A DNA stretch of 10,417 bases from Hyphomicrobiaceae bacterium (GTDB taxonomy: Bacteria > Pseudomonadota > Alphaproteobacteria > Rhizobiales > JAKIUO01). Position 1 is the first letter of the stretch; the number at the start of each line of letters is the position of its first letter. Below the pieces are notes generated by a model. That model made no database searches, had not been told where the DNA came from, and saw nothing but the letters and a program-made list of their open reading frames with translations. The stretch lies in assembly GCA_021647535.1 (NCBI GenBank), contig JAKIUO010000103.1:1-10417 (forward strand), given 5' to 3'. Positions 1 to 6,471 of the stretch are shown here, piece after piece. The position numbers and the translations under genes are program-made.

Positions 1-88
1 ATAGCGGTTTTTGCCGTTTTTTTGAAGCTAACCCATGTCGGAATCGAGGACAGGGTGTCGTGGCTAAAATGTGTGTGTATTCATTAGG

Positions 89-110
89 TTATAAATTTTT
101 ATAAATTTTT
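89..110. promoter_or_regulatory. AT-rich palindrome and direct repeat upstream of the antitoxin; possible operator
   Basis: ATAAATTTTT occurs twice in tandem (91-100 and 101-110). Across the junction lies an inverted repeat, TTATAAA (89-95) and TTTATAA (98-104), separated by two bases. Each copy also gives a TATAAA hexamer that could serve as a -10 box, but I see no good -35 at the right spacing. Phd/YefM antitoxins usually repress their own operon by binding palindromes that overlap the promoter, so an operator role is plausible. That role is inferred from position and symmetry only. Confidence 0.35.
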
Positions 111-122
111 CTCCGGACAGTA

Positions 123-365
123 GTGCTACAGGATGCGAAAAACAAGCTTTCTAAACTTGTCGAGCGAGCCGAGGCAGGCGAAGAGATCATCATTACTCGT
201 GATAACAAACAGGCTGTGCGACTTCAGCCTGTCGAAAACGAGAAAGCTGAGCGTAAACCTGGCATGATGAAAGGCAGTCTCAACCTTCCCGACAAGTTCT
301 TTTTCGAGCCTTTGCCAAAGGAAGAACTGACGGCATGGGAAGGCTCTAATGAAGATCATTCTTGA
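123..365 (+). CDS. Phd/YefM-family antitoxin of a type II toxin-antitoxin pair
   Basis: The protein is 80 residues. The N-terminal half (LQDAKNKLSKLVERAEAGEE followed by IIITRDNK and AVRLQPV) is the typical Phd/YefM DNA-binding fold. The C-terminal half (KGSLNLPDKFF, EPLPKEELTAWEG) is the usual toxin-binding tail of antitoxins paired with VapC-like PIN toxins. It should neutralise the toxin encoded next and repress the operon. Its stop overlaps the toxin start by 17 nt, as is common in such pairs. The start is doubtful. GTG at 123 has only a weak upstream GGAC, and the frame continues upstream as I-F-L-R-T-V before a TAA at 102-104. Relatives normally begin with a residue pair plus TV before this motif, so the first beta-strand is either truncated or begins at a non-standard codon such as ATT at 105. 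Family assignment is firm; the start is not. Confidence 0.85.
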   Translation: MLQDAKNKLSKLVERAEAGEEIIITRDNKQAVRLQPVENEKAERKPGMMKGSLNLPDKFFFEPLPKEELTAWEGSNEDHS

Positions 366-699
366 TACCCACACCCTCGTGTGGTGGCTGAGAAATGACC
401 CAAAATTGTCAGACAAAGCCCGATCCGGGATTGCAGACTCGAAAACGCAGGTATTTGTTAGCGCCGTGACAGCCTGGGAGATGGCAACCAAGGCCCGGCT
501 TGGAAAATGGCGTGAAGCGGAACCGCTGGTTTCTGATTTTGCAGCCATATTGAAAGCAAACATGTTCACTGAGCTCCCCGTTACGATCACACATTCGCTG
601 CTCGCGGGCGGTTTTACGGCAAAGCACAGGGATCCATTTGATCGTATGCTGGCAGCTCAATCACAGATTGAGGGTTTTCCGCTCGTGACCAGCGACTAG
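349..699 (+). CDS. VapC-like PIN-domain toxin, C-terminus cut by an amber stop
   Basis: The product is 116 residues and belongs to the PIN-domain ribonuclease family, which cleaves RNA in a metal-dependent way as the toxin of type II pairs. The acidic active-site residues are all visible: D6 in LDTHTLVWW, E44 in SAVTAWEMATKARLGKW, D95/D98 in HRDPFDRMLAAQ, and D116 in LVTSD. The ATG at 349 lies inside the antitoxin gene, giving translational coupling. The stop TAG (697-699) follows the last aspartate directly. Beyond it, in the same frame, are codons for AFAEFGTNTLW and then TAA at 733-735. That sequence matches the usual ending of this toxin group, whose members are generally near 128 residues. 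A nonsense mutation has therefore probably removed the last strand and helix. All catalytic residues precede the stop, so the fragment could keep some activity, but misfolding is more likely. Confidence 0.85.
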   Translation: MKIILDTHTLVWWLRNDPKLSDKARSGIADSKTQVFVSAVTAWEMATKARLGKWREAEPLVSDFAAILKANMFTELPVTITHSLLAGGFTAKHRDPFDRMLAAQSQIEGFPLVTSD

Positions 700-735
700 G
701 CTTTTGCTGAATTTGGGACAAACACGCTTTGGTAA
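697..735 (+). pseudogene. Orphaned C-terminal coding tail of the PIN toxin
   Basis: After the amber codon at 697-699 the toxin frame stays open for eleven codons reading AFAEFGTNTLW and ends at TAA (733-735). These residues fit the conserved end of VapC-like toxins of the type that end TSD-x-AFxxFG-x-x-x-LW. The tail has no start or ribosome binding site of its own. It is best read as the severed end of the upstream gene; a single base change at the stop codon (for example from AAG, GAG or CAG) would reconnect it. The observation is direct; the family comparison is from memory. Confidence 0.75.
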
Positions 736-981
736 AATTATCTGCTCAAGAAAATCGCAATGAACTGGACCGAATGATCGTGGACAAGGATTTGTGCTAC
801 CAGAGTGTGCTTTTTTGATCCGAAAGGCTGCCGATCTCCCGTCACATTCGCTCCACGAGAATGGCGTTGCCCTGCTGATCCTGTTTGCCCACCGTTCCAA
901 TAGTGTGACATCAATAATGCAACAGCGGCACACCGACCGCCAGAAGGCGCGTAAAATAGAGATATTGTGGCTGTGCCAAGG

Positions 982-1023
982 GTGATCCGGGGTGTTTTGG
1001 CCGTGATCCGGTGTCGTTTCGCC
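982..1023. repeat. Two tandem imperfect 21-bp direct repeats
   Basis: Copy one is 982-1002 and copy two is 1003-1023. Both begin GTGATCCGG and end GCC, and they agree at 17 of 21 positions with no gap between them. Closely spaced direct repeats containing the complementary core CCGGATCAC occur in my memory near the ends of IS21-family insertion sequences, where they act as transposase-binding sites. The repeat is seen directly. The IS21 link is an unverified resemblance, and no istA or istB coding sequence is recognisable nearby. Confidence 0.6.
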
Positions 1024-1212
1024 CGGTCTTGAGAGCGTGCCGCTGCCGTTGTGATTTGGCGAGCGGCTGTTCTGCCGCCTTTGCGATTTTCTTTACCCTG
1101 TGCCGTGTCTGTTGCGGACAATCATGCCAACCGACAAATATTAGTGCGTAATAACAGCGACTTGAACACACTTGTTTAGCAAAGCAGAGCTATGTGTGGT
1201 GTCACGAAAAGT

Positions 1213-1243
1213 GCTCCGGCGATGGTTGACGCCACCCCGGAGC
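1213..1243 (+). promoter_or_regulatory. Leader hairpin before the membrane-protein gene
   Basis: GCTCCGG (1213-1219) and CCGGAGC (1237-1243) form a perfect 7-bp GC-rich stem around a 17-nt loop. A competing 4-bp stem (GGCG 1218-1221 with CGCC 1230-1233) overlaps it. There is no T-run after the stem, so it is not a classical terminator. It lies 34 nt before the ATG at 1278. It could protect the transcript end, act as an attenuating leader, or serve as a protein-binding palindrome. Confidence 0.35.
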
Positions 1244-1264
1244 TTGATGACGTAACACTGTTTC

Positions 1265-1270
1265 AAGGAG
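1265..1270 (+). promoter_or_regulatory. Strong Shine-Dalgarno AAGGAG for the ATG at 1278
   Basis: AAGGAG sits seven bases before ATG 1278. It fixes that start and argues that the frame was a real translated gene even though it is now broken downstream. Confidence 0.75.
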
Positions 1271-1277
1271 CAACGCC

Positions 1278-1670
1278 ATGAGTACAAACTGTAGCAAAAT
1301 GAGGAAGATCAGGGAAGCGATTCCGCCGTTTTCTGAAGTGATGGTGCGGATCGTTGCCGGGGGATCGGCGGCGATGAACGGCATCACCGCCTTTGGCATG
1401 CTTGGATGGGGCGGCGCTGCCATGCTGGCGGCTGTCGATATGTTCAAACCAACACTTGCCCCGAATATCCGTAACGACATCAGGAACCGGGCCTTTGGTT
1501 GGGCCTTCACCCGGACGATCATGCTGGCCGGGCTGGTGGGGTTTTCCACCCTTGCCGCCTATACCACCCTGATGCAATTCGCTGCCCACCGCTCACAGGA
1601 GCCGGACAGACAGGCAGCAGAATGGCATGCTTCCAAACATCGCCTCGACAAGGCCCGGCTCAGTTACTGA
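1278..1670 (+). CDS. N-terminal part of a membrane protein (frameshifted gene)
   Basis: The product is 130 residues with a strong ribosome binding site. I see a short basic N-terminus, a hydrophobic stretch at about 25-53 rich in Gly and Ala that could span the membrane once or twice, an Arg-rich link (NIRNDIRNRAFGW), a second membrane segment at about 79-101, and then a charged helical stretch (HRSQEPDRQAAEWHASKHRL) that breaks off at TGA 1668-1670. The frame at 1627-2298 continues the architecture expected of one longer protein: coiled coil, last membrane helix, cytoplasmic tail. Similar layouts occur in uncharacterised membrane proteins on integrative elements of Alphaproteobacteria. I infer that this is the front half of one gene split by a frameshift. 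A separate overlapping gene pair is the alternative. No function is known to me. Confidence 0.6.
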   Translation: MSTNCSKMRKIREAIPPFSEVMVRIVAGGSAAMNGITAFGMLGWGGAAMLAAVDMFKPTLAPNIRNDIRNRAFGWAFTRTIMLAGLVGFSTLAAYTTLMQFAAHRSQEPDRQAAEWHASKHRLDKARLSY

Positions 1671-2298
1671 CAAGATCACCGCGCGCCCACCAGCCACTAT
1701 AGAGCCACTGATCGGCACTGCGAGCGTCAGCAAAAAGGTCTGGCGGCGCACCGCTGGCTGTACGGATGTCACCCGGCCGGACAGCAAGGCCTCCTGCTTT
1801 ATCATCGACCAGCTGCGAGCAGAACTCAAACAGGCCCGCGAAAAGCAACGCCTGCTGGGCATCATAGTCCGCGAGAGCACCACCATGTCCCGCCTTGGCT
1901 CCCCGCGCGAAAGCCACCCCGGAGCCGCCGGGATTGCCCGCCTGACCGACTATAGCCGCGACGAGGTACGATATGCCATGTTCGCCTTCGCCGGGCTGCT
2001 GATCGAACTGGTCGCCACCTTCGGCCTTCTGCTGGGCACCAGATCAAAACCAAAGCGCAAGACTACCCCCGACAAGCCTACCGACCTTTACGAGGCCCTC
2101 AAGCTCAAGGTCGATGAAAACGGCCAGGTCACCACCAGCTATCGCGAACTGGCCCTTGATCTGGGCTGGACCATCAAGGGCAAGAAACCCAATGTCAGCC
2201 GCGTCAAAAGGCGACTGGAGAAGAAGCAAAAGGACGGTCTCTTGACCTACAAGCCAACGCCAACTGGTACAAAAGTTCGATTGATGGAGTATGCCTGA
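1627..2298 (+). CDS. C-terminal part of the same membrane protein, with a winged-helix-like tail
   Basis: The frame encodes 223 residues. Residues 1-13 are probably read out of the native frame, and the homologous part likely starts near VTDKITARPPATIEPLIG. A CTDVTRPDSKASC segment (45-57, two cysteines) leads into a predicted coiled coil (IIDQLRAELKQAREKQRLL, about 60-77). A membrane helix follows at about 117-137 (FAFAGLLIELVATFGLLLG), then a basic linker (RSKPKRK). The tail, about 153-220, contains YRELALDLG, then VSRVKRRLEKKQKDGLL, which reads like a winged helix-turn-helix. No good ribosome binding site precedes ATG 1627, so independent translation is doubtful. The upstream frame overlaps by 44 nt and lies one base off. 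The whole is best seen as a broken membrane-anchored regulator-like or mobile-element protein of unknown function. Confidence 0.6.
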   Translation: MLPNIASTRPGSVTDKITARPPATIEPLIGTASVSKKVWRRTAGCTDVTRPDSKASCFIIDQLRAELKQAREKQRLLGIIVRESTTMSRLGSPRESHPGAAGIARLTDYSRDEVRYAMFAFAGLLIELVATFGLLLGTRSKPKRKTTPDKPTDLYEALKLKVDENGQVTTSYRELALDLGWTIKGKKPNVSRVKRRLEKKQKDGLLTYKPTPTGTKVRLMEYA

Positions 2299-2299
2299 A

Positions 2300-2320
2300 C
2301 GTAAAAAACACCCTTTTACG
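2300..2320 (+). terminator. Hairpin just after the membrane-protein stop codon
   Basis: CGTAAAA (2300-2306) and TTTTACG (2314-2320) pair perfectly around a 7-nt loop, starting two bases after the TGA at 2296-2298. The position fits a transcript end. The stem is AT-rich and no U-tract follows, so termination strength is uncertain. Confidence 0.35.
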
Positions 2321-2479
2321 GAAGGCTTTATGAGGGGGGAATTTCTCGCTGATGGTTGAATTATCCCTCTGGGGCCAGACCGCATCCAAACATACCCCAA
2401 GGGACTTGAATAATCTGATGACGCGCACCAGAGCAATGTGGCGCATTGTTGTGGAAAAGTACAATCCGTGTGTGATTGA

Positions 2480-2508
2480 TTGACTAGCTCAGGCAGAATC
2501 TGTAGCTA
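2480..2508 (+). promoter_or_regulatory. Candidate sigma-70 promoter for the antiporter operon
   Basis: TTGACT (2480-2485) is a good -35 match. Seventeen bases later comes TAGCTA (2503-2508), a poor -10. A better hexamer, TATGCT (2507-2512), would need a 21-bp spacer. The 254-bp gap between the previous gene and the operon must hold its promoter unless transcription reads through. This is the best candidate I can see, at low confidence. Confidence 0.25.
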
Positions 2509-2552
2509 TGCTTCATGTACAGGCTCTGGTGGAATAAGGAACGCCGCATTTC

Positions 2553-3029
2553 ATGATGACATTTGGATATAGCGCCCTTCTTTTTTTGTTCTGGATTTTA
2601 TTGTCAGGGCATTTTGACCCCTTGTTGCTTGGCTTGGGGGGGACGTCTGTCATATTAACTGTTTTTCTGATGAGGCGTATGAATATTCTCGATCATGAGA
2701 GCTTTCCATCCCAGATTTTCTTGCAACTACCGGCCTATTTTGTTTACATTTTTTGGGAAATCGTGAAGGCAAATATTGATGTGCTCAAACAAATAATGTC
2801 ATTGAGCGGTAAACCGATCAGCCCGCATATGGTTGATATTGACCTCCCTCAAAAGACCGACCTGGGGCGTGTTATTTATGCCAATTCCATTACCCTGACA
2901 CCAGGTACGGTGAGTGTGGAACTGACAAAAGACAAAATCATTGTCCACGCCTTGACAAAGGACGCCGCGGATGATCTGTTCACCGGCAATATGGCTAAAG
3001 CCATCCCAGATCGGATACTCGACAAATGA
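2553..3029 (+). CDS. mnhE: Mrp/Mnh cation:proton antiporter subunit E
   Basis: The 158-residue product matches the MnhE/MrpE family in length and motif. It is an integral subunit of the multi-protein Mrp antiporter in the inner membrane, which exports Na+ (or K+) in exchange for H+. Hydrophobic segments lie at about 7-18, 22-40 and 55-75. A soluble tail carries the family hallmark YANSITLTPGTVSVEL (109-124) and a following short beta-rich domain. GGAATAAGGA lies before ATG 2553, with the purine core 12 nt away. ATG 2556 is a possible alternative but is further from it. It is the first gene of the operon, and its TGA overlaps the next ATG (ATGA). The canonical operon instead starts with subunit A. 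Confidence 0.93.
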   Translation: MMTFGYSALLFLFWILLSGHFDPLLLGLGGTSVILTVFLMRRMNILDHESFPSQIFLQLPAYFVYIFWEIVKANIDVLKQIMSLSGKPISPHMVDIDLPQKTDLGRVIYANSITLTPGTVSVELTKDKIIVHALTKDAADDLFTGNMAKAIPDRILDK

Positions 3030-3328
3030 TGTACATCACAGCATCCCTGGCAATTCTCATTACCCTTGGGCTGGCGCTTGCGCGTGCACTCATGGGGCCC
3101 ACCGTTTATGACCGCATTGCTGCGGTTAACATGTTTGGCACCAAGACCGTGTTGCTCATTGCCATTTTGGCTTTTTGGTCAGGGCGGATGGATGTGCTGG
3201 ACATTGCATTGACCTATGCGTTGATAAATTTTATTGGAGTGGTGGCGGTTCTGCGCTTGGTTGCTCATGGGGATTTTCATTCATCGGGTGAAGATAGTGC
3301 TAAATCGGCAAAGGTGAGCCAGGGATGA
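3026..3328 (+). CDS. mnhF: Mrp/Mnh antiporter subunit F
   Basis: The 100-residue product has three predicted membrane helices (about 4-22, 37-52, 59-80) and the MnhF/MrpF signature MGPTVYDRIAAVN (23-35) followed by a conserved acidic position at D60 in DIALTYALINF. The last 20 residues are a hydrophilic tail. MrpF is a small structural subunit of the antiporter that packs against subunits E and G. Start and stop overlap the neighbours by 4 nt on both sides, indicating translational coupling. Confidence 0.93.
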   Translation: MMYITASLAILITLGLALARALMGPTVYDRIAAVNMFGTKTVLLIAILAFWSGRMDVLDIALTYALINFIGVVAVLRLVAHGDFHSSGEDSAKSAKVSQG

Positions 3329-3645
3329 TTATTGATGCCTTGAGCTGGATCTGTCTTCTCGCAGGAGGACTTGTAGGCATTATTGGTGCTGTTGGCATTC
3401 ATCGATTTCCCGATTTTTACAGCCGCCAGCACGCCACCGGGATAACCGACACCTTATGCGCAATGTTAATACTGTTTGGTTTGGGCTTGCAGGCGGGGAT
3501 GAGTCTCGCCGCTTTCAAGATTGCGATGATTTTTCTGTTCCTCTTTCTTACCAGCCCAACCGCTACACATGCCTTGGCCAATGCCGCGATGCACAGCGGC
3601 CTTAGACCCAAACTGGATAGCATAACGGGCGAGGGCAAATCTTGA
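3325..3645 (+). CDS. mnhG: Mrp/Mnh antiporter subunit G
   Basis: The 106-residue product has three hydrophobic segments (about 6-25, 41-59, 62-78). It carries the MnhG/MrpG motifs GIHRFPDFYSRQHATG (24-39) and LTSPTATHALANAA (75-88). It is a small membrane subunit required for assembly and activity of the Mrp complex. ATG 3325 overlaps the TGA of subunit F. Its own TGA at 3643-3645 overlaps the TTG start of the next gene. Confidence 0.93.
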   Translation: MIIDALSWICLLAGGLVGIIGAVGIHRFPDFYSRQHATGITDTLCAMLILFGLGLQAGMSLAAFKIAMIFLFLFLTSPTATHALANAAMHSGLRPKLDSITGEGKS

Positions 3646-4640
3646 TTGATATTATTATCGACATAACCCTGTTGGCGTTTCTGGCGATAACCGCAGTGGC
3701 CATTGTCCGGCTGACAAACCTTCTGGCCATTGTCATGCTGTTTGGGATATTCAGTTTTTTGTCTGCCACCTTGTTTGTTGTGATGGATGCCGTTGATGTG
3801 GCCTTTACCGAGGCGGCTGTGGGTGCGGGCATCTCAACAGTGTTGATGCTGGCGACGATTGCGCTGACCAAAGACCATGAAGAAAAGAAATATTCAAGCC
3901 ATCGCCCCTGGCTGCCATTGGCTGTGGTCATCGCGACCGGTGCTGCACTGGTTTACGGCACTCTGGATATTCCCGCATTTGGTGATCCAGAATCTCCGGC
4001 TCAAAAACATGTGGCGACCTATTATATCGAAAAAGCCATGCCGGAGACCGGTGTACCGAATATCGTTACAGCGGTGTTGGCGAGTTATCGTGGTTACGAT
4101 ACTTTGGGAGAGGTTGTGGTTATTTTGACTGCGGGCATTGCGGTATTGCTGTTGATCGGAGACAACTGCCCGAAATCAATCGCGAGAAATCATATGCAGG
4201 AAGGCTTGAAGGGGAAGGAAATAGCGCATAATCTTATCCTTCGGATCGCCTCAAAGACCTTGATTCCACTGATCATTCTATTTGCCCTTTACGTGCAATT
4301 CCATGGTGATTACGGGCCAGGCGGCGGTTTTCAGGCCGGGGTCATTATGAGTTCGGCGATCATACTCTATGCCTTGGTATATGGGCTTGATGGCGCTGAG
4401 CGGGTCATCCCGTCAACCATTTTGCGCCTTCTCGCCAGCCTTGGGGTGATCATCTATGCTGGTGTCGGCGTGGTCACACTATTATTGGGGGGCAATTATC
4501 TTGACTATTCGGTACTGGCCGATACCCAAATTGCCGGGCAGCACCTGGGGATACTGCTGGTTGAACTTGGTGTGGGGATGACTGTCTTTTCCATCATGTT
4601 GATAATCTTTTTTGCCTTTGCTGGCAGGGGGAGACCCTAA
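3642..4640 (+). CDS. mnhB: Fused Mrp subunit: MrpA C-terminal (MbhD/MbhE-like) domains joined to MnhB
   Basis: The 332-residue polytopic protein joins three family domains. Residues about 1-75 are MbhD/DUF4040-like, with AFTEAAVGAGIST (54-66). Residues about 92-175 are MbhE-like, with VTAVLASYRGYDTLGE (142-157, including acidic D153 and E157). Residues about 195-328 are MnhB-like, with the hallmark HGDYGPGGGFQAG (221-233) and QHLGILLVELGVG (300-312). In Bacillus-type Mrp the first two lie at the C-terminus of the large MrpA; in archaeal Mbh complexes they are separate genes. Here they are fused to B, so the operon has no full-length MrpA. The start is TTG 3642, inferred from the TTGA overlap with mnhG and the lack of a better in-frame start before the first helix. 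It is probably essential for the ion path near subunits A and D. Confidence 0.9.
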   Translation: MIDIIIDITLLAFLAITAVAIVRLTNLLAIVMLFGIFSFLSATLFVVMDAVDVAFTEAAVGAGISTVLMLATIALTKDHEEKKYSSHRPWLPLAVVIATGAALVYGTLDIPAFGDPESPAQKHVATYYIEKAMPETGVPNIVTAVLASYRGYDTLGEVVVILTAGIAVLLLIGDNCPKSIARNHMQEGLKGKEIAHNLILRIASKTLIPLIILFALYVQFHGDYGPGGGFQAGVIMSSAIILYALVYGLDGAERVIPSTILRLLASLGVIIYAGVGVVTLLLGGNYLDYSVLADTQIAGQHLGILLVELGVGMTVFSIMLIIFFAFAGRGRP

Positions 4641-4996
4641 TGGACTTTGTTCTTGGCCACTATAATTACTGGATTGCCATCTTTTTGATGATGGTTGGCT
4701 TTTACACCGTTATCAGCCGTGGAAATCTGGTCAAAAAAATTGTCGGCCTGAATGTTTTTCAGGTTTCGGTTTTCTTGCTCTATATCAGCATCGGTACGGT
4801 CACGGGCGGGGCGGCTCCTATTATTACGCAAGGGATCAAGCTCTACTCCAATCCTTTGCCGCATGTATTGATCCTGACGGCGATTGTTGTCGGGGTTGCC
4901 ACAACGGCCCTTGGGCTGGCGCTTGTCGTTCGCATTAAAGAGGCCTACGGGACCATTGAGGAAGACGAAATTCACGAGCAGGATCATTCATTGTGA
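4640..4996 (+). CDS. mnhC: Mrp/Mnh antiporter subunit C (NuoK-like)
   Basis: The 118-residue product has three predicted membrane helices (about 8-26, 33-52, 76-98) and a charged C-terminal tail. It carries the MnhC/NuoK signatures GNLVKKIVGLNVFQ (28-41) and NPLPHVLILTAIVVG (71-85). MrpC is homologous to the complex I subunit NuoK and links the antiporter-like subunits to the rest of the complex. ATG 4640 shares its A with the preceding TAA (TAATG), and the gene ends in a GTGA overlap with subunit D. Confidence 0.92.
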   Translation: MDFVLGHYNYWIAIFLMMVGFYTVISRGNLVKKIVGLNVFQVSVFLLYISIGTVTGGAAPIITQGIKLYSNPLPHVLILTAIVVGVATTALGLALVVRIKEAYGTIEEDEIHEQDHSL

Positions 4997-6471
4997 TAGA
5001 AAATCATATAAGCCTTCTGCTTGTTGTCATTCCTCTCATCGCCGCCCCGATTGCCGCCATCTTGCCGTGGGGTCGGGCGTCGTGGATGCTGACACTTGTG
5101 GTTACATCCGCGTGCTTCGTGCTTGCGGGGTTGCAGTTATGGGCGGTCGTTCACAATGGGGCCATCAGTTACGAACTGGGGGGATGGGCGCCGCCGTGGG
5201 GAATTGAGTATCGTATTGATGCGCTCAACGCTTTGGTGGCGTTGATTGTCTCAGCTATTGCCGCCATTACCGTGCCCTACGCCCTGTTGAGTGCTGAAAA
5301 AGAGATCCCCAAACAGCAGATTCCGCTTTTCTATAGTGCTTTTTTGCTTTGTTTTGCCGGATTGCTGGGTATTACGCAAACCGGTGATATTTTTAACGTA
5401 TTCGTTTTTCTGGAAATTTCGTCGCTCTCCTCCTATGCGCTGATCAGTCTTGGCCAAAGGCGTCAGGCGCTGACTTCAGCCTATCAATATCTGATTATGG
5501 GGACGCTCGGCGCAACCTTCTTTTTAATCGGTGTGGGCCTCATTTACGCGCAAACCGGCACCTTGAACATGATGGATCTGGCGCAAAGACTGCCCGAGGT
5601 CACCAGCCTGAAGACAGTACACACTGGTTTCGCCTTTATCATGATTGGCTTCGCGCTAAAACTGGCCCTGTTTCCGCTGCATCTCTGGTTGCCCAACGCC
5701 TACACCTACGCACCAACGGTGATCACTGTATTTCTAGCCGCCACCGCGACCAAGGTTGCGCTATATGTGATGCTGCGCATCTTGTTCACCGTTTTCCCGG
5801 ATGGCTTTGTGTCAGTTACACCCACCGGTGATCTATTCCTGTTGTCCGGTATTGCCGGAGTTCTCACCGCCTCCGTTTATGCCATTTACCAGATGAATGT
5901 GAAGCGGTTGCTGGCCTATTCCAGTGTGGCGCAAATCGGCTATATGGCGATGGGGATAGGCTTTGCTTCCTTCAAAGGCGTAACTGCGACAATCATTCAT
6001 CTTTTTAATCACGCTTTGATGAAAGGCGCACTGTTTATGGCGGTCGGCGCGATCATTTATCGTATTGGCGCTTGTCGCATGGACAATATAGAGGGCCTGG
6101 GGCGACAGATGCCATGGACTTTTGGTGCCATTGTCATTGCCGGTTTGAGTTTGATCGGTGTGCCGGGGACGGCTGGATTTATCAGTAAGTGGTATCTGGT
6201 ACTGGCAGCGCTGGAACAGCAGGCATGGCTATCGGTTGGTGTCATTTTATTCGGCTCACTGCTCGCCGTGGTCTATATGGGAAAAGTCATTGAAGCCCTT
6301 TATTTTAAACCGGCAAGCGAAGCGAACCTCTCTGTAAAAGAAGCGCCCATATTGTTGCTGGCACCAACATGGGTGCTGGTTTTTGCCAATATTTATTTTG
6401 GTCTCAATGCCGAATTCACTGTGGGCATTGCTGAACATGCCGCACGAGCCTTGGGGGTTGCCGCCAAATGA
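4993..6471 (+). CDS. mnhD: Mrp/Mnh antiporter subunit D (first antiporter-like subunit)
   Basis: The 492-residue product belongs to the proton-conducting NuoL/M/N-MrpA/D family and has about 14 membrane helices. The conserved ion-path residues are present: E141 in FVFLEISSLSSYAL, K223 in ALKLALFPLHLWLPNA, K254 in TATKVALY, K344 in NHALMKGALF, and K399 in GFISKWY. The motif NVKRLLAYSSVAQIGYM (302-318) is typical of this family. By length, position after C, and the LPNAYTYAP and TKVALY signatures it is the true MrpD, which carries out proton-coupled Na+ transport with an MrpA-type partner. Its start is GTG 4993, supported by the overlap with the TGA of mnhC and by the need to include the first hydrophobic segment. 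Confidence 0.93.
   Translation: MIENHISLLLVVIPLIAAPIAAILPWGRASWMLTLVVTSACFVLAGLQLWAVVHNGAISYELGGWAPPWGIEYRIDALNALVALIVSAIAAITVPYALLSAEKEIPKQQIPLFYSAFLLCFAGLLGITQTGDIFNVFVFLEISSLSSYALISLGQRRQALTSAYQYLIMGTLGATFFLIGVGLIYAQTGTLNMMDLAQRLPEVTSLKTVHTGFAFIMIGFALKLALFPLHLWLPNAYTYAPTVITVFLAATATKVALYVMLRILFTVFPDGFVSVTPTGDLFLLSGIAGVLTASVYAIYQMNVKRLLAYSSVAQIGYMAMGIGFASFKGVTATIIHLFNHALMKGALFMAVGAIIYRIGACRMDNIEGLGRQMPWTFGAIVIAGLSLIGVPGTAGFISKWYLVLAALEQQAWLSVGVILFGSLLAVVYMGKVIEALYFKPASEANLSVKEAPILLLAPTWVLVFANIYFGLNAEFTVGIAEHAARALGVAAK

Larger units (their letters stand above)
736..1277. other. Gene-poor spacer between the toxin and the membrane-protein gene
   Basis: Open frames exist here on both strands, but none has a convincing start, a good ribosome binding site or a recognisable domain. 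The minus-strand frames are rich in Arg, Gln and Ser and look like non-coding sequence read by chance. The stretch contains a pair of 21-bp imperfect direct repeats (982-1023) and a leader hairpin (1213-1243), listed separately. The composition and repeats suggest a scar left by past mobile-element activity, but no transposase fragment could be identified. Confidence 0.55.

Noticed and set aside
1..23. Possible terminator at the left edge (CGG, T-rich loop, CCG, then seven T)
   Set aside because: The visible stem is only three base pairs. A longer stem may lie outside the window, so it cannot be supported here.
126..660. Minus-strand open frames opposite the toxin-antitoxin genes
   Set aside because: They are shadows of the two + strand genes, which have clear family motifs. 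The minus frames have no recognisable domain.
794..985. Plus-strand 63-residue open frame in the spacer
   Set aside because: It has no ribosome binding site, no recognisable motif, and no conserved neighbour spacing.
661..1171. Overlapping minus-strand open frames in the spacer after the toxin
   Set aside because: Their composition is atypical for a protein, they overlap one another in different frames, and no domain or ribosome binding site is visible.
1660..1675. Programmed +1 frameshift at TAC TGA C
   Set aside because: The TGA C context resembles the release-factor 2 site, but the preceding TAC would re-pair poorly after the shift and no upstream stimulatory Shine-Dalgarno is evident. 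An ordinary frameshift mutation is simpler.
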